A DNA stretch of 64,000 nucleotides from Pedococcus sp031456495 (GTDB taxonomy: Bacteria > Actinomycetota > Actinomycetes > Actinomycetales > Dermatophilaceae). The notes under the pieces are model-generated. The model was not told the DNA's origin. It searched no databases and saw only the letters and a list, made by a program, of their open reading frames with translations. Below are positions 55,283 to 64,000 of this stretch, in pieces. The DNA is taken from contig NZ_JAVDUW010000001.1 of NCBI RefSeq assembly GCF_031456495.1, forward strand, positions 992,001-1,056,000, in the 5' to 3' direction. A program made the translations under genes and the position numbers. How positions within the stretch are numbered: the first letter of the stretch is position 1; each line of letters begins with the position of its first letter.

Positions 55283-55839
55283 CCCCTCGGACGTCCATCC
55301 CCTCCCACCTCGGCTGCGCCGTCCTCGGGCTGCTCGCCCGCCGGCCGCGGACCGGGTACGACCTCGCCAAGGCGATGGAGCGGCCCGTCGGCTACTTCTG
55401 GACGGCGCAGCACAGCCAGATCTACCCCGAGCTCGCCCGGCTCGAGTCGGCCGGCCTCGTCGAGCACGAGGTGGTGGAGGGCGCGGGCCCGAGGCCCACC
55501 AAGCGGTATGCCGTGACGCCCGCCGGCCTCGAGGCGCTGAGGACGTGGGTCGCCACCGAGGCCGAGCCGCAGGCGGTGCGCGACCTGGAGACCCTGCGGC
55601 TGTGGTCGGTCTGGACGGTCGAGCCCGAGGTGGCCAGGGGGCTCGCCCGCGAGGCGCGCGCCCGGCACGCGGCGGCGCTCGAGGCCTACCGCACCGAGCT
55701 CGACGCGCTGGCCGGCGACCCTGACGCACAGGACCGCACGCACCCCCTCTTCGCCAGCCGGCTCACCCTGGAGGGCGGCGTCCGGACCCGGCGGGCGGCG
55801 GTGGAGTGGTGCGACTGGATGCTCGAGCAGCTCGCCTGA
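55279..55839 (+). CDS. PadR-family regulator
   Basis: A 186-aa winged-helix regulator. The PadR domain runs over residues 12-85 (GCAVLGLLARRPRTGYDLAK, FWTAQHSQIYPELARLESAG, KRYAVTPAGLEALR). A C-terminal coiled dimerisation part (about 100-180, Vir-type) ends in WCDWMLEQL. With only 16 nt to the divergent hydrolase and the inverted repeat spanning both starts, it almost certainly represses both genes. Its inducer is unknown. Confidence 0.92.
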   Translation: MPPRTSIPSHLGCAVLGLLARRPRTGYDLAKAMERPVGYFWTAQHSQIYPELARLESAGLVEHEVVEGAGPRPTKRYAVTPAGLEALRTWVATEAEPQAVRDLETLRLWSVWTVEPEVARGLAREARARHAAALEAYRTELDALAGDPDAQDRTHPLFASRLTLEGGVRTRRAAVEWCDWMLEQLA

Positions 55840-55872
55840 CGAGCGGGCGGTGGGGCGACGGGGGCCGTCCGG

Positions 55873-57689
<1,817 letters not shown>

Positions 57690-57690
<1 letters not shown>

Positions 57691-58625
57691 CAGCGGGCGC
57701 GCACCCCGCTGACCACGTGGGCACCGTGGGCCGGTCCGGTGGCCCGGCGCACGTCCTGGACGGTGCCCGACGCGGTGAGGGACACCGCGAGGTCGAGCGC
57801 GGACTCGTTGTCCTCGGCGAGGAACGCGACGGTCGGCCCGGAGCCGGAGACGATGCCGCCGATGGCCCCGAACTCCAGCCCGGCGTCGATGACGTCGGCG
57901 AGGGCGGGCATGAGCGAGATCGCTGCGGCCTGGAGGTCGTTGGCGAGCGCGGCACCCAGCGCGCGGGGGTCGCCGGACCGCAGCGCCGTCATCATCTCCG
58001 GCGTCGGGGTCGGCTCGGGGACGGGGCGGTCGCCGCGCAGGCGGTCGCACTCGGCATACACCGCCGGTGTGGAGAGGCCGCCCTCGCTCACGGCGAGCAC
58101 CCAGTGGTAGGTGCCGCGGGCGAGGACCGGCGCGAGCACCTCGCCACGGCCGGAGGCCATGGCGGTGCCGCCGGTGAGGAGGAAGGGCACGTCGCTGCCG
58201 ACCTCGGCGGCGACGTGCTCGAGCTCGACCCGCGGTGTGCCGAGGCCCCAGAGCTGGTCGCAGGCCACGAGCGCGGCGGCGGCGTCGGCCGAGCCGCCGG
58301 CCATGCCGCCCGCGACGGGGATGTCCTTGCGGATGGCGATGTGGACGGGCTCGGTGATGCCCGCGGACTCGGCGAGCAACAGGGCCGCCCGGGCCGCGAG
58401 GTTGGTGCCGTCCTCGGGGACCCCGAGGGACTGCGGCCCCGTGACGGTCAGGCCCCACTCGTCCGCGGGCGAGACGGTGACCTCGTCGTGCAGGGAGACG
58501 GCGTGGAACACGGTCGACAGCGGGTGGTAGCCGTCGGGTCGTGGTGCGCCGACGACGAGCTCGAGGTTGATCTTCGCCGGGACGCGGACCGTCACGGATG
58601 ACGGCGGCGCCATGGCTGAGGTCAT
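57690..58625 (-). CDS. ispE: 4-diphosphocytidyl-2-C-methyl-D-erythritol kinase
   Basis: A 311-aa GHMP kinase of the MEP isoprenoid pathway, phosphorylating CDP-ME at the 2-hydroxyl with ATP. N-terminal VRVPAKINLELVVGAPRPDG, the ATP loop IPVAGGMAGGSADAAAAL near residue 105, and SDVPFLLTGGTAMASGRGE are clear. Also present are ISLMPALADVIDAG and GGIVSGSGPTVAFLAED. ATG at 58625 follows AGGGTGG; an ATG at 58613 is possible. It is followed by the ABC-F gene and preceded by ksgA. Confidence 0.95.
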
Positions 58626-58668
58626 GGCCGCCACCCTAGTAGGACGCGGCGGACCGGACGTGGTCGAG

Positions 58669-59574
58669 TCAGGCGGGGGGCTCCGGGGCCTGCGGTGGCC
58701 CGCTCGGGGGCAGGGCGGCCCGCGCCGCGGCGATGGCGGCGAACTGCTCCACCCCGAGCTGCTCACCCCGGGTCCGCGGGTCGATCCCGGCGGCGACGAG
58801 GCACTCCTCGGCGCGGGGGGCCGACCCGGCCCAGCCCGCCAGCGCCGCCCGCAGCGTCTTGCGGCGCTGGGCGAAGGCGGCGTCGATGCAGGTGAACGTG
58901 TCCCGCCGGGTGGCCCCGGGGACCTGCGGCTCGGCCCTGCGGTCCAGTGCCACCAACCCGGAGTCCACGTTGGGGACGGGCCAGAACACGCTGCGGGGCA
59001 CGGTCCCCGCCAGCCGCACCGAGGCGTACCAGGCCGCCTTGACGCTCGGCACCCCGTAGGCCTTGGACCCCGGGGAGGCGGCGAGCCGCTCGGCGACCTC
59101 GAGCTGCACCATCACGAGCACGCAGCGGATGGTCGGGAACGCCTCGAGGAAGGACAGCACGACCGGGACGGAGACGTTGTAGGGCAGGTTCGCGACGAGG
59201 GCGGTCGGCTGCGGGTCGGGCAGCTCGCGCACCTGCATCGCGTCGGCCGCGACGAGGGTCAGCCGGTCGGCCAGCCCCGGGGCGAGCCGGGCCACGGTGT
59301 CGGGCAGGGCGGCCGCGAGGGTGGGGTCGACCTCCACCGCGGTGACGTGGCCGGCCTCGGGGAGCAGCGCCAGGGTCAGGGAGCCCAGACCGGGCCCCAC
59401 CTCGACGACGGCGTCCTGCGGGCCGATGCCGGCGAGGCGGACGATGCGCTTGACGGTGTTGGCGTCGACGACGAAGTTCTGGCCCCACTGCTTGGTGGGC
59501 CGCACCCCGAGGGAGGCCGCGATCTCCCGGATCTGGGCGGCGCCGAGGTAGCCGCTGGTCTCCGGGTCGCTCAT
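58669..59574 (-). CDS. rsmA: 16S rRNA dimethyladenosine transferase KsgA/RsmA
   Basis: A 301-aa SAM-dependent enzyme that dimethylates two adjacent adenosines in helix 45 of 16S rRNA. It has PTKQWGQNFVVDANTVKRIV, motif I VVEVGPGLGSLTLALLP, the NLPYN motif at VANLPYNVSVPVVLSFLE and FWPVPNVDSGLVALDRR. The C-terminal 15 residues are Pro/Ala-rich. ATG at 59574. It is separated from rpfB by a strong terminator hairpin. Confidence 0.96.
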   Translation of the reverse strand: MSDPETSGYLGAAQIREIAASLGVRPTKQWGQNFVVDANTVKRIVRLAGIGPQDAVVEVGPGLGSLTLALLPEAGHVTAVEVDPTLAAALPDTVARLAPGLADRLTLVAADAMQVRELPDPQPTALVANLPYNVSVPVVLSFLEAFPTIRCVLVMVQLEVAERLAASPGSKAYGVPSVKAAWYASVRLAGTVPRSVFWPVPNVDSGLVALDRRAEPQVPGATRRDTFTCIDAAFAQRRKTLRAALAGWAGSAPRAEECLVAAGIDPRTRGEQLGVEQFAAIAAARAALPPSGPPQAPEPPA

Positions 59575-59610
59575 GCCACCGAGCCTAGGGCCCGCCCGGG
59601 GTGCAGGTGC

Positions 59611-59646
59611 GACAGCACCCCGGACCGTGGGGTCCGGGGTGCTGTC
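59611..59646 (-). terminator. Terminator hairpin after rpfB
   Basis: GACAGCACCCCGGAC (59611-59625) pairs exactly with 59632-59646, a 15-bp stem with a 6-nt loop. It lies 68 nt beyond the rpfB stop in the transcribed direction, just before ksgA. No U-tract, as usual in this GC range. Confidence 0.8.
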
Positions 59647-59713
59647 GATGGTGCGGGTCGCGCTGTGCCGGTGCGGCTGGTCGCCGCCGGGCGTTGCGCG
59701 GTCGTGGAGCCGG

Positions 59714-60841
59714 TCAGGCGGCGCCGGCGCAGCCCCAGGGGCTCAGGCCGGCCTTGGCGTAGTACCGGTTCGCCACGGTGATCTGCTCCTCGCGGGAGGC
59801 CAGGTCGGCGCGCGGCGCGAAGTCGCCACCACCGTTGGCCAGCCACGAGCCGGAGTCGAACTGCAGCCCGCCGTAGTAGCCGTTGCCGGTGTTGATGTGC
59901 CAGTTGCCACCGGACTCGCACTGGGCGATCCGGTCCCACATGGCGGCGTTGGCCAGGTTGAGGCCGGCGCCGGACGTGTTGCCCGCGGACGGGGCGGACA
60001 CGGTGGGCCGGGCCTTCGTGCCGACCGCGATGACGCGGGTGACGGGCTGCTGGGTCACCGTGCTGCTGACGACCTTCTTGCTCTCGACCTTGCCGTCGAC
60101 CTTGGTGACCTTGTAGGTCACCAGCTTGGCGCCGTCGGCGCCGGCCTTCAGGGTCTTGGTCTGGCCCTTGTAGAGGCTCGAGTCGCTCTTGCGGGTGACC
60201 GGGGCGGCGATCGCCTGGGTGTCCTTGACCTCGGTCGAGCTGACGCGCTGCACCTGGATCTTCATGCCCTTGGTGACGGGCGTGGTGAGGGCGGGCTTGA
60301 CCCGGTCCTCGCCGCCCTTGCGGATGCCGAGCTCGGAGAGCACGTCGGCGACCGTGGCGGCGGTGGTGGTCTCGGTGCGGTTCTTGCCGTCGGCCCGGAC
60401 GGAGACGTCCTTGGGCGTGGTGACCGAGAGGGTCAGGCCCTGGCGGCCGAGGGGCATCGAGCGCGAGGCGGACAGCTTGGCCGAGTCGGCGCGGATGCCG
60501 AGCTCCTGGAGGGCCGCGGCGACGGTGGTGGCGGTGGTCCAGTACTCGCGGGTGGCCCCGTCCACGGTGACGGTCAGCTTGCGGCCGTACCGGACGACGA
60601 CCTTCTCGCCGTCGGACAGGGGGCTGTTCGGGGAGGGGGCGACGACGTCGTGGTCGCCGATCGTGATGTCCTCCTTCTTCAGGACATCACCCACCGTGCT
60701 GCCGAAGGCGTGGACGGTGGAGGTCTGGCCGTCGACCGAGAGGGTCACGGACTTGTCGAGGTGCGAGACGCCAACGGCTCCAGCGACGAGGGTCGTCACG
60801 ACCGCGGCTTGGACGATTCGCCGAACGGGACGGGTGATCAC
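59714..60841 (-). CDS. rpfB: Resuscitation-promoting factor RpfB (G5 and DUF348 domains)
   Basis: A 375-aa secreted or membrane-anchored muralytic enzyme. An N-terminal hydrophobic segment (RRIVQAAVVTTLVAGAVGV) is followed by three DUF348 repeats (about 25-185; for example TVDGATREYWTTATTVAAAL), a G5 domain (about 190-270) and the transglycosylase-like Rpf domain at the C-terminus with catalytic Glu in IAQCESGGNWHINTGNGYY and APRADLASREEQI. It cleaves peptidoglycan to aid growth and resuscitation. GTG at 60841 has GGAGC upstream; an ATG at 60871 is an alternative. The 308-nt gap upstream has an AT-rich stretch near 61040-61070, likely the promoter. Confidence 0.93.
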   Translation of the reverse strand: MITRPVRRIVQAAVVTTLVAGAVGVSHLDKSVTLSVDGQTSTVHAFGSTVGDVLKKEDITIGDHDVVAPSPNSPLSDGEKVVVRYGRKLTVTVDGATREYWTTATTVAAALQELGIRADSAKLSASRSMPLGRQGLTLSVTTPKDVSVRADGKNRTETTTAATVADVLSELGIRKGGEDRVKPALTTPVTKGMKIQVQRVSSTEVKDTQAIAAPVTRKSDSSLYKGQTKTLKAGADGAKLVTYKVTKVDGKVESKKVVSSTVTQQPVTRVIAVGTKARPTVSAPSAGNTSGAGLNLANAAMWDRIAQCESGGNWHINTGNGYYGGLQFDSGSWLANGGGDFAPRADLASREEQITVANRYYAKAGLSPWGCAGAA

Positions 60842-61149
60842 AGTGCTCCAGAGTTCGTGCTCCCCGGGCATCGGTCCGCGACGTCGCGCCCCCAGCCGGT
60901 GCCCGTCAGGGCCTCGAACAGGGGTCGAGGGATGCTCGTCGTGACGCCGTTTCTTCGCGGCTGACAGGCATCCCTGCTCGCGTCGTCCGGTGGTCCGACC
61001 CCGGCCAACAGTCGTCAACCATGACCCCCTCGGAGCCAAAGGTCAAATTTCGATAACGACATGTTCAGGGTTCGGCCAAGTTCCAGCCATGCAATTCGCC
61101 GGTGTGCTGCACCGTCCCGGAGCGCCCACGGACGACCCGCGAGCCGGCC
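60842..61149. other. Non-coding gap upstream of rpfB
   Basis: No gene is supported. An AT-rich block at about 61043-61062 (minus strand GTTATCGAAATTTGACC) is a probable promoter region. I looked for a c-di-AMP (ydaO) riboswitch, common upstream of actinobacterial rpf genes, and saw no convincing match. Confidence 0.4.
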
Positions 61150-62013
61150 TCACCAGGGCCCGTAGACCGCCTCGGAGTTGGCGCTCAGCGCCTCGCAGAG
61201 GATGGGCACGGCCACCCCGAGGACGCCGGCCATGGCGCGCACGGTGAGGGGGACGAGGTACGGCGCGTTGGTCGCCCCGCGCCACGGCGACGGCGTCAGG
61301 TACGGGGCGTCGGTCTCGACCAGGAGGCGGTCGAGCGGCACGATCGAGAGCGCGTCGCGCAGGCCCTTGGCGTTCTTGAACGTCACCGTCCCGGCGAAGG
61401 ACAGGTGGTAGCCGCGCTCCACGCAGGCACGGGCCACGGCCATGTCGCCGGAGAAGCAGTGCATGACCGTGTGCTCGGGCGCGCCCTCCTCCTCCAGGAT
61501 CCGCAGCACGTCGTCGTGGGCGTCGCGGTCGTGGATCTGCAGCGCCTTGCCCAGCCGCTTGGCGAGGTCGATGTGCCACCGGAACGAGTCCTGTTGCACC
61601 CCAACGCCTTCCGGCCCGGTGCGGAAGTAGTCGAGCCCCGTCTCCCCGACGACCCGGATGCGTGGGTGCGCGGCCAGCTCCTCGATCTCCCGGTATGCCG
61701 CGTCGAGCGCCCCGGCCGCGGCCAGCCGTGGTGCCTCGTTGGGGTGGAGGGCCACGCCGCCGAGCACCTGGGGGTGCCGGTCTACGACGTCGACCGTGAA
61801 CCGCGCGCCGGGCAGGTCGCAGCCGATCTGGACGAGCCGGTCGACACCGACCGCCGTGGCGGCCGCGACCGCCGCCGCCACGTCGGGCGCGTCCTCGCCG
61901 TCACGGGCGATGTCGAGGTGGGTGTGGTTGTCGACGACCGCGATCGGGAGCGGGTCGGGCGTGGTCGGCACCCGTCCGTGGCCGCTGCGTCCGGGAGCGT
62001 CCTGGGGTGCCAT
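61150..62013 (-). CDS. TatD-family metal-dependent hydrolase
   Basis: A 287-aa TIM-barrel deoxyribonuclease-like protein. It has the metal-binding DNHTHLD near residue 28, GVALHPNEAPRL, VVGETGLDYFRTG, ALQIHDRDAHDDVLRIL, VMHCFSGDMAVA, and LVETDAPYLTPSPWRG. TatD proteins have 3'-5' nuclease activity in DNA repair or turnover. ATG at 62013 lies 12 nt from the metG stop. The metG-tatD-rpfB-ksgA-ispE order is conserved in actinobacteria. Confidence 0.94.
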   Translation of the reverse strand: MAPQDAPGRSGHGRVPTTPDPLPIAVVDNHTHLDIARDGEDAPDVAAAVAAATAVGVDRLVQIGCDLPGARFTVDVVDRHPQVLGGVALHPNEAPRLAAAGALDAAYREIEELAAHPRIRVVGETGLDYFRTGPEGVGVQQDSFRWHIDLAKRLGKALQIHDRDAHDDVLRILEEEGAPEHTVMHCFSGDMAVARACVERGYHLSFAGTVTFKNAKGLRDALSIVPLDRLLVETDAPYLTPSPWRGATNAPYLVPLTVRAMAGVLGVAVPILCEALSANSEAVYGPW

Positions 62014-62025
62014 CCGCGCGGCCGC

Positions 62026-63915
62026 TCAGGCCGTCGGGGAGGAGGCGCCGCCAGTGGCGTCGCCGCTCGCGTCGGGGTCGTCACTGCTCGCCGGCGGCTC
62101 GTCGCCCGCCAGGCGGCGCAGCTCCTCCTCGACCACCGAGTCGTCGAGCTTGGTGAAGACCGGCGTCGGCTTGGCGACCGGAGCCCCCACGACAACGGGG
62201 CGGGACTCCCAGCGCGGCGTGGCGGTGTACTCCCCCGTGATGACCGGGTAGGTGCGGTCCGCGTCCTCGGGGTCGAGACCGGACACCTGCTCCAGCCGCG
62301 GCATCGGCATGAACTCGCCCTCGCCGCCGAGCACCCGGTGCACCGCGTTGGAGGAGTGCGGCAGGAACGGGGCGAGGATCGTGTTGAGGTCGCTCACGCA
62401 CTGGACGAGGGTGTGCAGCACCGTCGCGAGCCGCTCGCGCTGGTCCTCGCCCTTGAGCTTGAACGGCTCGGTGTCGGTCACGTACTTGTTGACGTCGCCC
62501 ACGACCCGCATCGCCTCGGCCACGGCGGCCTTGATCCGCTGGCGCGCCAGCAGGTCGCCGACGGTGTCGAACGCCGCGAGCACACGGGCCCGGACGGACT
62601 CGTCCACTGGCTCGAGCGCGCCCGGCTGCGGGACCTCGCCGAAGTTCTTGGCCACCATCGACGCCGTCCGGTTGACGAGGTTGCCCCAGCCGGCGACGAG
62701 CTCGGAGTTGTTGCGCTGGACGAACTCGGCCCAGGTGAAGTTGGCGTCCTGGTTCTCGGGACCGGCCGCGCAGATGTAGTAGCGGATGGCGTCGGGGCCG
62801 TACCGCTCGAGGACGTCGCGGATGTAGATCACGTAGTTGCGCGACGTGGAGAACTGCTTGCCCTCCATCGTGAGGTACTCGCTGGAGACGACCTCCGTCG
62901 GCAGGTTGAGCTCGCCGAAGACGCCCGGCTCCCCGCCCTTGTCTCCCTTCCCGGCATACCCGAGCAGCTCGGCCGGCCAGATCTGGGAGTGGAAGGTGAT
63001 GTTGTCCTTGCCCATGAAGTAGTAGGACAGCTGCTCACCCTGCGCGCCGTCGGCGTTCCACCACTCGCGCCAGCGCTCGGGCTCGCCGAGGCGGCGCGCC
63101 CACTCCACCGACGCCGAGAGGTAGCCGATGACGGCGTCGAACCAGACGTAGAGGCGCTTGCTCGGGTTGTCGCGCCATCCGTCCAGCGGCACGGGGATGC
63201 CCCAGTCGAGGTCGCGCGTCATCGCCCGCGGGCGGATGTCGTCGAGGATGTTGAGGCTGAACTTGATGACGTTGGGGCGCCAGGTGCCCGACGCCTCACG
63301 ACCCTCGAGCCACTCGCGCAGCGCGTCGGCCAGGGCGGGCAGGTCCAGGAAGAAGTGCTGGGTCTCGATGAACTCCGGCGTCTCCCCGTTGATCTTGCTC
63401 TTCGGGTTGATCAGGTCGGTCGGCTCGAGCTGGTTGCCACAGTTGTCGCACTGGTCGCCGCGCGCCTCGGCGTAGCCACAGATCGGGCAGGTGCCCTCGA
63501 TGTAGCGGTCGGGGAGGGTGCGGCCGGTCGACGGGGAGATCGCGCCACGGGTGGTCTGCTCGACCATGTAGCCGTTCTTCCAGACCTGGGTGAAGAGCTC
63601 CTGCGCGACGGCGTAGTGGTTGGCCGTCGTGGTGCGCGTGTAGAGGTCGTAGGAGCAGCCGAGGTCGGTGAGCTCGCCGGCGATGACCGCGTGGTTGCGG
63701 TCGACGAACTCGCGCGCGGTGATCCCCTCCTTGTCGGCCTGGACCAGGATCGGGGTTCCGTGCTCGTCGGAGCCGCTGACCATGAGCACGTCGTGGCCCG
63801 CCATCCGCATGTACCGGCTGAAGACGTCGGAGGGCACGGCGAACCCGGCCACGTGGCCGAGGTGCCGCGGGCCGTTGGCGTACGGCCAGGCGACGGCGGA
63901 GAGGACCTTGGACAT
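62026..63915 (-). CDS. metG: Methionyl-tRNA synthetase
   Basis: A 629-aa class I aminoacyl-tRNA synthetase charging tRNA-Met. The HIGH-like PYANGPRHLGHVAG is near residue 11, the zinc knuckle CPICGYAEARGDQCDNC near 143-159, and the KMSKS-equivalent GKQFSTSRN near residue 350, a variant seen in actinobacterial MetG. The anticodon-binding helices follow (TDTEPFKLKGEDQRERLAT). The C-terminal tail (about 600-629) is Asp/Ser/Gly-rich and lacks the Trbp111-like domain. ATG at 63915; 85 nt upstream hold nothing I can name. Confidence 0.96.
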   Translation of the reverse strand: MSKVLSAVAWPYANGPRHLGHVAGFAVPSDVFSRYMRMAGHDVLMVSGSDEHGTPILVQADKEGITAREFVDRNHAVIAGELTDLGCSYDLYTRTTTANHYAVAQELFTQVWKNGYMVEQTTRGAISPSTGRTLPDRYIEGTCPICGYAEARGDQCDNCGNQLEPTDLINPKSKINGETPEFIETQHFFLDLPALADALREWLEGREASGTWRPNVIKFSLNILDDIRPRAMTRDLDWGIPVPLDGWRDNPSKRLYVWFDAVIGYLSASVEWARRLGEPERWREWWNADGAQGEQLSYYFMGKDNITFHSQIWPAELLGYAGKGDKGGEPGVFGELNLPTEVVSSEYLTMEGKQFSTSRNYVIYIRDVLERYGPDAIRYYICAAGPENQDANFTWAEFVQRNNSELVAGWGNLVNRTASMVAKNFGEVPQPGALEPVDESVRARVLAAFDTVGDLLARQRIKAAVAEAMRVVGDVNKYVTDTEPFKLKGEDQRERLATVLHTLVQCVSDLNTILAPFLPHSSNAVHRVLGGEGEFMPMPRLEQVSGLDPEDADRTYPVITGEYTATPRWESRPVVVGAPVAKPTPVFTKLDDSVVEEELRRLAGDEPPASSDDPDASGDATGGASSPTA

Positions 63916-64000
63916 GGTCCGAATCCTATGCGGCGCTCCAAGCGGGGTTCCGGCGCACCGGTGTGCCCCCTGCCGACCTCCGCGCCCGGGCACCGTCAGG

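Noticed and set aside
60842..61149. c-di-AMP (ydaO) riboswitch upstream of rpfB
   Set aside because: I looked for its conserved stems and GAA/GGGGGA-type loops on the minus strand and found no convincing arrangement.

Overview
The window is GC-rich, densely coded DNA. Gene content (RpfB, the L25/CTC form of ribosomal protein L25, a CGNR regulator, an AbiEi/DUF559-type protein, frequent GTG starts) and the neighbourhood metG-tatD-rpfB-ksgA-ispE, pth-rplY, prs-glmU-tRNA-Gln, mfd all point to an actinobacterium. A member of the Micrococcales such as the Intrasporangiaceae fits best, but that rank is an inference. From memory, the same housekeeping genes lie together in Mycobacterium tuberculosis (roughly Rv1007c-Rv1020). 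Here they are split by one large accessory block.

Layout. (1) 1-5.5 kb: mfd on the minus strand, then a small lipoprotein and a PAP2 phosphatase on the plus strand. (2) 5.4-41.2 kb: a continuous minus-strand exopolysaccharide locus of about 21 genes. It has a WbaP-like initiating transferase, a Wzx flippase, a Wzy polymerase, two Wzz-like chain-length proteins with degenerate ATPase domains, and four glycosyltransferases. Sugar-precursor genes cover a complete GDP-D-glycero-D-manno-heptose route (a fused GmhB-GmhA, HddA, HddC), an AlgD-like GDP-mannose dehydrogenase, two DegT aminotransferases, two SDR epimerases and a Gfo/Idh/MocA dehydrogenase. An AsnB-type amidotransferase, a bidomain oxidoreductase and a heparinase II/III-family protein point to a uronic-acid or uronamide polymer. 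A 2093-residue secreted DUF4082/FnIII protein with an N,N-dimethylformamidase-like head sits in the middle. Many genes are joined by 1-4 nt stop/start overlaps.

(3) 41.2-44.7 kb: a 366-nt regulatory gap, pth, rplY, and a divergent EamA transporter / CGNR regulator pair. (4) 44.7-46.2 kb: an AbiEi/DUF559-type gene bracketed on both sides by large perfect palindromes built from one shared core. (5) 46.2-49.0 kb: prs, glmU, tRNA-Gln(UUG). (6) 49.1-55.8 kb: a fatty-acid desaturase with a clear operator, an unusual two-gene unit (an unknown Rossmann-like protein plus a formyltransferase), a TetR regulator, a methyltransferase/MarR divergent pair, and a lipoprotein hydrolase/PadR divergent pair whose operator covers both start codons. 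(7) 55.9-63.9 kb: a minus-strand housekeeping block: ABC-F protein, ispE, ksgA, rpfB, tatD, metG.

How the genes work together. The polysaccharide locus would build a repeat unit on undecaprenyl phosphate (WbaP), extend it with GT4 and GT2 enzymes from GDP-heptose, GDP-uronate and amino-sugar donors, flip it (Wzx) and polymerise it (Wzy plus the two Wzz-like proteins). The AsnB-like protein may amidate uronates, and the heparinase-like lyase and the large DUF4082 protein may act on the finished polymer outside the cell. The strongest non-gene signals are the palindrome-bracketed AbiEi/DUF559 gene, the heptamer GTATGCC (about 40 copies seen by eye), and several intact operator palindromes. No tools were run. 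Family calls rest on recognised motifs, and boundaries of uncertain starts are flagged.
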